Shown here: piece after piece, positions 1 to 10,054 of the stretch
Layout of the letters: every line of letters starts with the position of its first letter
Numbering within the stretch: position 1 is the stretch's first letter
Program-made: the position numbers and the translations under genes
Assembly (NCBI RefSeq): GCF_000715075.1
Contig: NC_134081.1
Location: 65,429,653 to 65,493,652, forward strand
Source of the DNA: Nicotiana tabacum
Taxonomy: Eukaryota > Streptophyta > Magnoliopsida > Solanales > Solanaceae
Length of the DNA: 64,000 bases
Direction: 5' to 3'
The notes under the pieces: model-generated
Databases searched by the model: none
Told to the model about the DNA's origin: nothing
What the model saw: only the letters and a program-made list of their open reading frames with translations

Positions 1-121
1 TCATTTTCATCAATGTGGGTTTCACTGGTCGAATCATCCTATTGATCTCCACCACGAAATTATCCGCATGCTGATTATTTGTCCCAAGATTGTGTGAGTT
101 ATTAAAATCATTAGGTGTCAT
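1..121 (-). CDS. Partial gag-like N-terminus, Ty3-type element
   Basis: An ATG at 119-121 (minus) opens a frame of 40 codons with no stop that runs off the window edge. The peptide begins MTPNDFNNSHNLG and is rich in Asn, Gln and acidic residues, as expected for the start of a plant Ty3/gypsy gag. It lies about 85 bp downstream (minus sense) of a primer-binding-site-like sequence and an LTR-like stretch, so the order LTR, PBS, gag is correct for a retrotransposon 5' end. No gag core or zinc knuckle is inside the window. The family assignment (Tat-like or similar) is inference from the PBS and context. It could be a short chance frame, but the absence of stops and its placement argue against that. 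Confidence 0.45.
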   Translation of the reverse strand, partial: MTPNDFNNSHNLGTNNQHADNFVVEINRMIRPVKPTLMKM

Positions 122-205
122 ATCTGTTTTTGCTTTACAAAAGAAAAGCGTCAAAAAACGTTAGTAAAAGATGAATGGATCAAAGTAATACCACAATTTT
201 CTATA

Positions 206-224
206 CCCCACGGCGGGCGCCAAA
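206..224 (-). other. Primer-binding site (TTTGGCGCC type)
   Basis: On the minus strand this reads TTTGGCGCCCGCCGTGGGG. It closely resembles the TTTGGCGCCCACCGTGGGG primer-binding sequence common downstream of 5' LTRs in plant Ty3/gypsy elements. It lies between the LTR-like stretch to the right and the gag start to the left. Two C/A and G/A differences fit CpG decay. The matching tRNA was not determined. Confidence 0.5.
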
Positions 225-234
225 TTATTAACTT

Positions 235-900
235 TGTAACGCGGTTTATAAATAGGTGAATTAAATTAATCCACAAATATAAAGTAATGAAGAGCAAAAG
301 TAAATAAATTAAGAATAATTGAAGAAAATACGAGCCTAGGCCTTGAATTGAACTTCTTCGGAAGCAAAAATAATATCAAGAACAAAGAGCTTAACAAGAT
401 GACGTTAACAGAAAGTAATATTAGCTTTTTTCGTATAAGTATTTCGTATACTTCCATGAATACAAATTTCTTTATTTATAACTAAATTAGGGGAGACAAT
501 CCCCAAATCAAACTCCTCTTTAAAGTGAATAAAGACCTCTCTGCATAACGGTTGAGTGTAAATAGTAAGTTTCTCTCGGCTGCTCCTTTAATGCTGCCTT
601 ATTTAAACAGTATCTTGCTTTCAAATTCTTCTCTCTGGTCTTGATGACATCGGGACTTATGCAACACTGACGACATGCTTAGATCCGGTGTCAGTTAATT
701 GCTGACTCATCTCTTACGTATCTTTACTGCCACATATTCACTTAACGAACATCCATCACCTATACAGTTTGTTGTTTCGTTTAATTGAAGGTCGAATGTT
801 TAATGGACAGTAATGATCCAAATAAAAAAAGTTTATGCAATTATGTTTTCCATCGGTCCCAGTTCAATTCTAAAATTACACGTGCGTGCTTATTTTTCAC
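235..900 (-). repeat. LTR-like region of the left-edge element
   Basis: It starts on the plus strand at TGTAACGCGG, about 10 bp from the PBS, which is the expected place for the inner edge of a 5' LTR read on the minus strand. The region is non-coding, AT-rich and contains no recognised domain. The outer boundary is not visible: no second LTR or target-site duplication lies inside the window, so 900 is only an approximate limit. Confidence 0.35.
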
Positions 901-1323
901 CACATAGATATATTTCCTTGTGTATGAGTGAGGAAGAAAGTGTTCTACAAGTTCACATATCTTTCTAGTATTATGTAATTATTGCAATTAATAAGAAAAC
1001 TGCAATTAATAAGAAAATAGCCTAGCAAAAGGTGAGGCTTTAAAGACACAAAAAAGGTGCTTTAGATGAAAGTTCACTGAGAGAAGAAAAGGTTAAAGTT
1101 AAACATCAGTCTTTAAGTAGTGAAAAAAGCTAACAACTTTTTTAAGTGTTAAAAGGGCTGTCCACTTTCTGCATTAATGCTTTTTAGAGTTTCATTCATT
1201 AATTATAGTTCGTGCATGGTGGAGGATCTTTCTTTACTTCCTTCCTTGGTTAGCTTCATTCTTCCTCCTTTTGAGCGAAAAATGAAGATTCGTGATACTC
1301 TTCACATGTCAAATAAAAAGAAC
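901..1323. other. AT-rich non-coding spacer
   Basis: I see no gene, RNA or clear repeat boundary here. Short direct copies of 'ctgcaattaataagaaaa' occur near 975-1015. The 61-codon frame starting at 1177 has no family resemblance and runs into the inverted-arm element. Confidence 0.4.
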
Positions 1324-2444
1324 GGAAAAGGGCAAAACTTGCCCCTCAATTATGGGAAATAGAGAAAAAATAATTTATTTATTTATTTTGCTATTTAATA
1401 TATCATTATTATTAGTGGATTAGTTTAGATTTGTCCTTCTTTTCAAATATACCCTTATAATGAGCGGACTAGCTCATATTTGCCCCTCAAAACTAACAAA
1501 ATTCAATTTTTCCGACCAACCCTTTTATTTTAGGGTAAAAAATTTATTTTACTTTTATTTTTAAAATAACAAGAGGAAGAAAATAAAAAATAACAGAAAA
1601 AGAGCATGTAGCTTTTTTTCCCTTTAGACATGTACATCAAAAGCAGAAAGTTATAAAACTTTCAGTTTGCTCAGAGAATAACTAATAAGTTTTCCCAGTT
1701 TCAAGTTATGTCTATGTGAAGATCGGTACTCTTTTATTTACGCAATTGCAATATATGCATAAATTTAGCTTAAAATAATAAAATAAATATTTTATAAATT
1801 TTGCTTTTACTTGCATGATAACAATCATAATTTCTTCAGCAAGATGAAAACTTGTAGTTAAGTGTACATAATAACTCCCTGCAATTTCTCTACTTACTTT
1901 TAATTATTTCTCACTGATATTTGTTTGTGTTTTTGAAAATTATTTATTTTCCCATAAAAAGTAATTGATTATATAGAACTGATGTGCTGTCTAATTGTTG
2001 TTAAATTCAGGAGAGTAAAAAATTTTAATAGGAGAAAGACAGGAATATGATGAGCAATTAAAAAATTTCGGCTCTTTTACCCATTTTCGGTCTATGAAAT
2101 TTTTCTGGTTAAAAGTTTTTACAAGAAAATTCTTGTGTTAAGATAATTGTCTTGTGCAGTGGCTCTCCATTTCACTAATAAAATATATTTTAAATAGGCA
2201 AAAATATAAGTTAAAAGCCCACTAGTTTTGAGGGGCAAATAAGAACTAGTCCACTCATAATAAGAGCATATTTAGGGCCAAAGTTAAACGAAAAATAAAT
2301 TTATTCTATTTCTTATCGTTGGTGGGGGAGGGGGGCAATTTTAAACTAATCCACTAATAATAAAGGTATATCTAAGATCAAATTAAAAAAAAAAAACGTT
2401 TACTCTATTTCTCATAGGTGAGAGGCATTTTTGGCCTCTTTCCC
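1324..2444. mobile_element. Non-coding DNA element with long inverted arms (MULE- or foldback-like)
   Basis: The left end (1324-1497) starts GGAAAAGGGCAAAACTTGCC. The right end (2221-2444), reverse-complemented, starts GGGAAAGAGGCCAAAAATGCC. Both continue through a shared GAAATAGAG and on to ...ATTTGCCCCTCAAAACTA. The right arm contains two diverged copies of the 'actagtccactcataataa' segment, so the arms themselves are built of direct repeats. The 720-bp centre is AT-rich and has no transposase. Flanks TAAAAAGAA (1314-1322) and TAAAAGAAT (2445-2453) could be a decayed 9-bp target duplication, as Mutator-type elements make, but the match is imperfect. Family is inference. Confidence 0.6.
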
Positions 2445-3807
2445 TAAAAGAATGAATATGTATATTTACTTGTTTTATAGGCCCTTACAGTTGAAAGACA
2501 TTTTAGTGTTATCATCAATTTATCATTTTATTGTTATAGTTGATAAAATTAAGTTATTTTTATGTGACAAAAATAATTTTTTGCGGCTTTAGTGTTATAG
2601 TGGATAAAATTCTTCGATGATTTTTTTGTGACGAAAATAATTCGGTAACTTTATTGGTACAGTAATTACAGTGTAGTGAGTCGTGACCATTGAAGAAATT
2701 TTTCGTGATGAGGAAGCTGATTTATATATGCAGGGCCAAGATTCATAGTTTATGAATTCTGAACTATAATTATTTTGCTTAGTAGTTCTAGATAAATTAT
2801 TTATAAATATTAAATAAATTTTTATTGAAGATCAAGATTCGTGAGCCAATGCTATTGAGTTTCACCGTGACTATAACGGTGGCTCCACCCCTTATATAGT
2901 GTCTATCACGTCAGAGTACATAGAATAAAAGATGGAAAAAAAAAGCTTTAGAAACAAAATTTGTTTGCTTTTTTACCGAAGTATAGAAGACAAACAAACA
3001 CATAGTACAAGTAAGATAAATGCGAGCAAGTAAGAGTTTAAATCTCACTACTATAATTAATGTGAAACGCAATCAATTGGTTTTGTGATTCTTTACAAAT
3101 ATGTTTTTTAGTTTTATGACTTTACTTCTTTTTTTTTACACATGAGAGATTTACTTTTATACGTAAGAGATCTAAAAATATCATTTTCTTAAACTATAAA
3201 TTGTAAAGGGGCATGATGTACCAAACACCCATTAAGTTATCCTACCACAGACAAGAATTCAATCAATGGCTTTTTATTTCATCACTCTAGGGACATATTC
3301 CTTTTCCCCATAAATAATGACACTGTAGTATTATTTCAAAGCCAAATAATTTTTTTATTGTAATCTTTTAAAGCATCTGCAAAGTAAAACTTAGAGATCG
3401 ATGTTTAAGTTCATACTAAAATTTAGATCCAATGACTCATGCATACTTTGTTTCTCATCATTCTTTTTGGAATAAGGTAAAAATCAATGTTTGAATTCAA
3501 ACTAATATTATGTAATTATATTTCTCTAAATTTTGGTTTAAACATTTTTTATTCTAAAGGATGTGATTGTTCTTGAAACTCTTGAGCTTTTCAAAAGCTG
3601 TGTACTAAGCGACAACTTCCACTCCTGTTATTGTAGGTTTAATTAAAAGTGATGAAGATAATAACTTTTAGTGATTCTAAAGTTCGAAAGAGTAAAATAA
3701 CACATCTTTAAGGTTTTTATAGAAAGAGATTCTTATCGATGTTCTTCACAATATTTTACTTTTTTCTTCAACTTTTTCATTAGATCGACTTTCCTCCTTT
3801 AAAAAAA
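2445..3807. other. AT-rich intergenic stretch
   Basis: No coding potential or RNA gene is visible. Around 2735-2890 a segment (...TTATAAATATTAAATAAATTTTTA... then ...GGTGGCTCCACCCC) resembles 61090-61200 (...TTATAAATATTTAATGAATAATT... then ...GATCCGCCG), so both may be fragments of one dispersed repeat. A weak B-box-like GAGTTTAAATCTC near 3040 is not enough to call a SINE. Confidence 0.35.
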
Positions 3808-4772
3808 GGGAAAAGAGTCAAATATACCCCTCTAATTTCATATATGGTATATATTTGACATTCGTTATATTATCGGACCAAATGTATCCCTATCGTTATA
3901 CTATCAGGCCAAATTTACCCCTACAATCAGCAAATTTTTAAAAATACTTCTCGATCTGTTGAGTAATCCAAAAGTTATTCTTCTTGGTCCACTATTTTTA
4001 AAATAATTGGCATTTACCTATTTCTGAATAAGAAAAAAATAAATAAGAGAAAAAAATATTAAATAATACAACTAAATAAACAAAGTATAGTAAATTGAAA
4101 AATCTAAATTAGGTAGCTTTTCTAAATTTTAAAAGTATTTACAACATCCCAATTTTAATGAATCTGTTGCACCGAATGTATGGAGATTTTGCAAGTATTA
4201 ATGATTGAAGTTGAGGTTCCTCGGAGACTTTACATTGTCTAATTCAACTTTACTTTAATTAAATGCCTACACATTATGCACTCTTAAGTTAGTCGATCGA
4301 ACTCTATACTAACCAGGCAATGACAAAATATATTTGAATATACATGTACATACATGATGATCAGCTGTATATAATATACAATAAATAGACCCACTAAATT
4401 CTATGATGTGTATATGATTGAAAAATAAATAAAATTCTAAACCAATTTTATTTATTACAAGAAGAGAAATGGGTGCATTGGTAATTAAAAAAAATTATGA
4501 ATAATTTGTATAGTCTAGTAACTTTAACATTCACATCAATAGTAATTTTTGAAAATAATGGAGCAAGAAGAATAACAAGTGATTTAAATAAAAAGAATTT
4601 GGGAGATTTTGGATTACTTAACAGATCAAGGGGTATTTTTAAAAGTTTGCTGATTGTATGGGTAAATTTGACCCGATAGTATAACGGTAGGGGTAAATTT
4701 GGACCGATAGTATAATGAAGATTAAATGTAGACACTATATGAAAGTAGAGGGGTATATTTGGCCCTTTTCCC
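3808..4772. mobile_element. Second long-inverted-arm DNA element
   Basis: The left arm (3808 to about 4002) starts GGGAAAAGAGTCAAATATAC. The reverse complement of the right end (about 4537-4772) starts GGGAAAAGGGCCAAATATAC. The arms stay similar for about 200 bp, through repeated 'ccaaattTacccct' words and a shared GATCTGTT(G/A)AGTAATCCAAAA, after which the left arm lacks about 38 bp present in the right. The centre (about 4003-4536) is AT-rich and has no transposase. Flanks are A-rich on both sides (TTAAAAAAA and AAAAACAAA), so a target duplication cannot be judged. The terminal GGGAAAAGGG and the TTTACCCC words link it to the 1324-2444 element. Confidence 0.65.
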
Positions 4773-5194
4773 AAAAACAAAATTCCAATTAATTAAACTT
4801 ATTATTCTAAGTTTCGGGAATAACCCATTATTATTCTTCTACAACTTTTTATAATGCTTTCTGGAGATAAGAATGTTTGGTTTATCAAAATCAAAACGAG
4901 AAAAAGGATTCTCTTCTCCAAAACGCATCGATAGCATTAAAAGTAGTGCGTGCCCTTTTGATATTTCTTATTACCGAAAACAAAATAGGGAAGATGTTGC
5001 TTTTATTTTATTTAAATTTTTGCAATTCTCGTTCTTTTCTTTTTTCTTTTGTGCTTCCAATAAAGTAGAAAAGTTTATCCTTCTTTGCACAATTCTTACG
5101 TTACGAATCATAACACTAATTTGTGGAGTCCGAGATTCGTTACACTTAGTACTGATATTTGTCGTTGAACTATAAAAAACTGGCCTAATGCTAA
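4773..5194. other. AT-rich spacer
   Basis: No gene is supported. Overlapping short frames around 4873-5175 lack domains, have AT-driven composition (Phe, Lys, Ser) and no similarity I recognise. Confidence 0.4.
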
Positions 5195-5359
5195 TGTTAT
5201 TTTATGATGCACCTACACGCAAAAGTGAGAAGAGTTAAAGTGTGTCTTATCCGATTTTTGTATATTAAATAACATAATTCTATATTATAAATATTTTTAG
5301 ACACAAACAAAAAGTGAAGTGTGGAAAGTAAATAAAACAATAATTTTTACGTGGAAAAC
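5195..5359 (-). repeat. Truncated copia-type LTR fragment (X)
   Basis: TGTTATTTTATGATGCACC onwards matches, over about 160 bp, the start of the LTR at 8381 and that at 59173. Shared words are GACACAAACAAAAA, TGAAGTG and TTTAC(G/A)TGGAAA. The match stops exactly where solo LTR G begins, at a position equivalent to 8543 in LTR E. It therefore looks like the outer part of a copia LTR (minus sense) broken by the insertion of G. Confidence 0.65.
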
Positions 5360-6034
5360 TGTAACGACTCGACAAGTCATTTTGAGTTATAGCATTTCCT
5401 TCTGTGATTTGAGACTTGGAATGGCTACATATGGTGTATTATGACTTGCATGCATGGTTGATTTTGATTTCGAGTGCTTCAGTATGTATTTGATAGAGTG
5501 ATTCTCAATTTGGAACCTTTAAGTTGGAAGAGTTGACCAATGTTTGACTTTTTAATAAATGACATCGAATCGAGATTTGATGGTTCTAATTAGTTCATAT
5601 GCTGATTTTAGACTTGGACGTATGTTCAAATTTGAATTTGGATGTTCCTAGGAGGTTTTGGCTCTATTTGTCGAAAGTTGACAATTTGAAGAATGGAGAG
5701 TGCATAGGTTTGACTGGGAATTGACTTCGGTGTTATCAGACTCCTATTACGGTTTTGAGATCTTCTATGGGTTTATTGAGTTGATTTGTGTATATAGTTT
5801 GGTTGTGATCCGGAATGTTTAAGAATGATTCGGACACGCTCGACGAATGTTTGAAGGTTTAAAAGTTAAGAGAAAGATTTTAATCTTCATTCTTGGTTTT
5901 GATGTTAGTTGTAGTGTTTCGAGCCTTTGAAAAAGTTTGGAAGACATATTGAGACTTTTTGGTATGATTGGATATGGTGTGTTTCGAAATAATTTCGGAG
6001 AATTTTTGTGACTTTGAGCAGTTTTGATTCTGGT

Positions 6035-6375
6035 GCTTTGCGCTTGCACAAGTGTGGTCGTAGGTGTGCACTCGCATATGCGGGGGTCTGTTTGCTTTTG
6101 CAATGTGGAGGTGGTCTGGGGGCCTGCCACTTATGCGCATGAGGGATCGCAGGTGCCAGGTCGCACCTGCGGAGTTGTTGTTCGCAGATGCGTGACTGAG
6201 GCTGGAGATAAGAGTGCACTTTTGCGGAGCATGTGGTGCAGATGCGAAGACACTTCTGTGTGTGTATTTTTGCAGATGCGAAGGTTGATCCGCAGATGTT
6301 AGGTTGGGTAGCTTCAGCTTGGTTCGCAGATGCGAGAAAAGGGCTTGTAGATGCGAGGTCGCAAGTGCGATGTTT
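6035..6375 (+). repeat. CG-rich word block in LTR G
   Basis: Repeated CGCAGATGCG, TCGCA(A/C) and GCGCATGAG-type words stand out against an AT-rich background. Equivalent blocks with different words occur in LTRs of A, B, C, D, H and the solo LTR at 31339. They are imperfect short palindromes separated by 10-25 bp. Confidence 0.65.
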
Positions 6376-7269
6376 TTGTCCGCGAAAGTGGAATACCTGG
6401 TAGCTTATTATATTTCGAGGGTTTGTTCCTATTTCATTATTTTGTGTTTTGGAGCACGAAAAGAAGCGATTTTAGAGGAGAGTTTTCACTACTATTTTAT
6501 GGGTAAGCAATTTATATTTGGATATGATTATATATCTTGTTCTCACATGGATTTACACACTCTACTCATGAAAAAGTTGAAGGAAATTTGGGATTTTTGC
6601 CTTCACTTTAAGAGAATATATTTTTGGGATTTGAGTACCGATTTGAGATTTGGAATCTAATCACATATTTGAACTCGACGGGTTGTGGGTCATCGAGATT
6701 TGGTATCTGTTTCGGATTTTGGGCACGCTGGTCGGGATTGATTTTTTTGGAATTCTTCAAAGATCAAAGTTTTATAGATTGGGATCGCTTCCTATAGTAT
6801 TGTTTGACTTCCTTAGTTGATGATTGGGTTGGATTTGTGTGATTAGAGGGCTAGAGTGAATTTTTGACTCGATTTGAGGTTGAAGGCTAACCCGAATAAG
6901 GTAAGTGTCTTGCCTAAGTTGAGGGAATAACCCTTAGGAAATGATCTTATTTGTCTAATTGAAATATGTGACAAGTGATATATATACGAGGTGATAAGCA
7001 TATATGCGGGTCCTATGTATTATATCATGCCTTAATTTAGATATTGTGCTTCCTGCTATTATACTTTATATGTTTGAATGACTATGTGAACTTCTCCAAT
7101 CATTGGTCATGAAACTCGTTTCTGTATGGCGTACCCGTCTAATCTAAGCTGTAGTTGTACACTTCGCACATACATACACATTAACATGCTATTTTTTGTA
7201 GTTCATGAGTATGTGATTTGATATCCGTTGAATGTATACATGTAACATTGTATATACTTTCTGTGCGAT

Positions 7270-7375
7270 GGGCTGGATTAATAGCACATGAGTTGTCTGT
7301 GTGGTTGTTGGAATCATGGCACGTGAGTTGTCCGTGCAGAGTTTATGATTATGGAATGTGAGTTGTCTGTGTAGC
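7270..7375 (+). repeat. Short hairpin units in LTR G
   Basis: There are three units with core '(g/a)CAC(g/a)TGAGTTGTC(c/t)GTG(c/t)'. The best, GGCACGTGAGTTGTCCGTGCA (about 7319-7339), pairs GCACG with CGTGC. The same placement and stem ends recur in LTR D (24345-24410) and LTR H (62790-62990). Confidence 0.5.
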
Positions 7376-7469
7376 GTGTGGATAAGGATCCACCCCTAAG
7401 GTCGTCCTCTCATATTTTTCCTTGATGGCGTACACGCAGATAAAGAAAAACCGGCCAGTGGTTGGATTT

Positions 7470-7875
7470 TGTATATCTTCTCTATATGCAAACTTCTTGG
7501 ATATATACATGATTTTTACTGAATCTTCTCTTTATGATAGCTCCAGAATGTATACATGCATTTTATGCATATCTTCTCTATATATTGTTTTACTTGATGA
7601 AATGATTCATGATACATATCTTCTCCATATGTTAGTCCGTGTAACTTGACTTGCTTATTCCTGCATATTTTCTCTTTATGCAACTGTTGATGAATTATTT
7701 ATACTTCATTCCTATCTTCTCTATATGCAAGCTGTTGACGGTATTCGATATTTCATTCATTTCTTCTCTATATGAAATTGTTGACAAGTTACTTAATTTT
7801 AAATGTGTATCATCTCTATATGCCGAACTGTTAGTGGGATTACACTGCTTGTGCATATCCTCTTTATATGCACCG
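7470..7875 (+). repeat. 48-bp tandem array in LTR G
   Basis: Nine diverged units share the core ATCTTCTCTATATG. The core starts at 7475, 7523, 7571, 7618, 7667, 7714, 7761, 7809 and 7857, so spacing is 47-49 bp throughout. Because 48 is a multiple of three, two frames here (7422-7649 and 7651-7896) encode ISSLYA-like words about every 16 residues. I regard those frames as by-products of the array, not genes. Confidence 0.8.
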
Positions 7876-8380
7876 ATAGCCATATCTAGACTTTAGGCTT
7901 AGATTTCGATATTGTTGCTGGACATGTATATATGTTATTGAGTTTGTTATGTAAAGTGTGTATCCTTGTTATAGCCTCGTCACTACTTCGTCGAGGTTAT
8001 GCTCAGCACTTACATAGTATATGAGATTGGTTGTACTCATACTACACTTCTGCACATTGTGTGCAGATCTTGGAGCTGAGCTGCTGGGGATGATGAAGGC
8101 TAGCATTGACGATATACATGCGTTTCAGATACAAGCTACCATATTTTTTGGTAGTTTAGGATTTTTACTTCTGTTTATCCATATTCAAACAGATCTGTAC
8201 TTATTTTTTTGTACCAGCTTTGTACATCTAAATCTTAATGGCTCATGAACTACAAATTCGTGGGTATTTGTATGGATGTTCATCTTCTTATTTATTATTA
8301 TTGATGATCCTTAATTTGTATTGTATTATTCATTATTTGGCTTACCTAGCATATTGGGGTTAGATGCCATCACGACTATG

Positions 8381-9346
8381 TGGGATTTATGATGCACTTA
8401 GACACATGAGTGAGAAGGGCGTAAATTATATCTTACCTGATTTTTACATATTAAAGAACGTAATTCTTTAATATAAATATTTCGGACACAAACAAAAACT
8501 GAAGTGCGAAAACTAAATAACGCGGCAGTTTTTACATGGAAACCCTTTTTGCTCAAGTGAGTAAAACTCACGAGCTACCCTCGTAGGATTTGCCTTAAAT
8601 TTCACTCACATCAAAGAGCGATTTTTGGTTAAAACTCAATAACCAAGGACTCTAACTCTTCTACCTTAACCACTATAATTAACCCAATTATAGCTAACCA
8701 TTAAGATTATAAACTCTAGCTAACCAATCTCTTAAGATTTGATGTCCTAACAATACACTTCTTTAAAGCAAAATAGATTACAGTTAAAGAATAATGACTC
8801 AATCCTAAATAACTAAAGAACTTGAGCAGCTTCATCTTCTAAACCTGGTTCTTCGGTTGAACAGCTTGAATTCGTGAAAGCACCTTCTTCCAAGATGCGA
8901 AGAGTAATTTTCTGAAACTGTGCGAATAACGTAAATGCTCAATAGCAGTAATATGATGCTTTACACATGAGTGAGGTTGTCAGAATTCTTTTTAAATTTA
9001 GCTCCAAGGCCTAGAATAATTATGTTACCTCTTAAGGAAAATAAATCCAAAAAGGCCATTCAATATTTTTTCTTTAAAAGACTCCTTCATACATTTTTTC
9101 TTTTCATGCAAGTATTCCCATAACTAATGAATTTTTATTGACCACAAATTCCTCCAGCTAATATACTCTTTGAATCTGACAAATAAAATCCATCAAGGAT
9201 TCTAACTATCAACATAAATAAGTTTTTCCAGCTAAATCAAACTTGCACGCGAAAATAATCTTCAGTTTCTGATCAACTTACTTCAAGAGATGTGTTTCTT
9301 TCACCAACTATATGTTAGTCATCAAAACTAATATAAGCTAAGCACA
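8381..9346 (-). repeat. Copia-type LTR of element E
   Basis: It aligns end to end with the LTR at 59173-60958 once the latter's 898-bp insertion is removed. Shared landmarks are GATGCACTTAGACACA, GAACTTGAGCAGCTTCATC, CCTGGTTCTTCGGTTGA and TCATCAAAACTAATATAAGC. It ends at ...AAGCTAAGCACA. In minus sense it begins TGTGCTTAGC and follows a polypurine-like stretch, so this is the 3' LTR of a minus-strand element. The 5' LTR is not in the window. Confidence 0.75.
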
Positions 9347-9377
9347 AAAAGTCTTGCTTTTTCATGATGACAAATCC
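9347..9377 (-). other. Polypurine-tract region of element E
   Basis: The minus strand reads GATTTGTCATCATGAAAAAG, then CAAGACTTTT, and meets the LTR. This resembles the TTTGTCATCATCAAAAAGGG motif that precedes the 3' LTR of many plant copia elements, with two or three substitutions in the G run. Confidence 0.6.
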
Positions 9378-10054
9378 ATGCGTTATTTAGATCAACTTTC
9401 AACACATCCATGTGTAGTCTTCAGCTTAAGAACCAGATTGATCAGTATAAGAACCAGCTTGATCAAAAACATTGACTTTTGCAAGATTCATGTTCTCACA
9501 TAAGTCTAGGGAATTACCTTCCTTTCATTTCAACCCTATAGATGGTTAGGCATAAGAACCAATTTGGTTCATCATCATTCTTGCAAACAAACATCTTAAA
9601 ATAATTTCATCAAGTACATAGAGTCTAGGTTCGTTGATCTGTATATATACACATTCTTTATTTTTCCCTTTTGGCATATCCAAAAAAATACAGTATTAGC
9701 ATAATCAAAAGTGAGAATTAAGCAATATCAAACTCATGGTCACTCGAACTACACTAACATGCACATAAGTCAAAAGCTCAAACATTTAATCTAAGGATAT
9801 TACCTATCTTTGTGAGACTCATGAACTGAAAATATTTTTTTTAAATATGCAGTAATTAAGCATAAACTCAACCAAATACAAAGATACAAGACCATGCTAA
9901 AATTATTACATGGGAAAAGCTAAACCAACAGAGTACAAAAGATAGCAAAAATATTGGACTTGTCTTAGAAGGGACTGTGTTTAGACTAGTCTTAAGGGGT
10001 GATTGGGGGCCAGGCTCACTTGTTGGAGGACGACAAGTTTTACATATGTGCCAA
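9378..10054 (-). other. Non-coding interior of element E
   Basis: AT-rich sequence between the PPT and the end of the plant-transposon-protein frame. A 66-codon frame at 9868-10068 (minus) has no recognisable domain. No integrase or reverse transcriptase is seen here, although element E has copia-type LTRs. Confidence 0.4.

Larger units (their letters stand above)
5360..8380 (+). repeat. Solo Ty3/gypsy LTR (G)
   Basis: It begins TGTAACGACTCGACAAGTCA and ends near GATGCCATCACGACTATG. These match the ends of the LTRs of elements A, D and H in this window (TGTAACGATC.., TGTGACGACC.., GTGCCATCACGAC...GTCGTGACA). The last 15-20 bp of the canonical 3' end are missing or merged with the next LTR. 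It contains the conserved block 'cctcgtcactact-cgaggtta...gtactcatac-aca-cttctgcac...tgtgcagat' at about 7975-8075. No internal region or partner LTR is adjacent, so it is called a solo LTR. Several frames of 75-118 codons inside it are fortuitous. Confidence 0.8.

Noticed and set aside
3030..3060. B-box-like sequence suggesting a tRNA-derived SINE
   Set aside because: No A box at the right distance, no SINE body or target duplication.
4873..5175. Overlapping plus-strand frames of 63 and 100 codons
   Set aside because: No domain, AT-driven residue composition and no supporting signals; located in spacer before a truncated LTR.
6024..6660. Frames of 92 and 118 codons, Cys- and Arg-rich
   Set aside because: They lie in the CG-rich word block of solo LTR G; the Cys/Arg richness comes from TGCG repeats.
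7422..7896. Repeat protein gene with ISSLYA motif
   Set aside because: Explained by a 48-bp tandem array inside an LTR; listed as an array and only flagged for checking.
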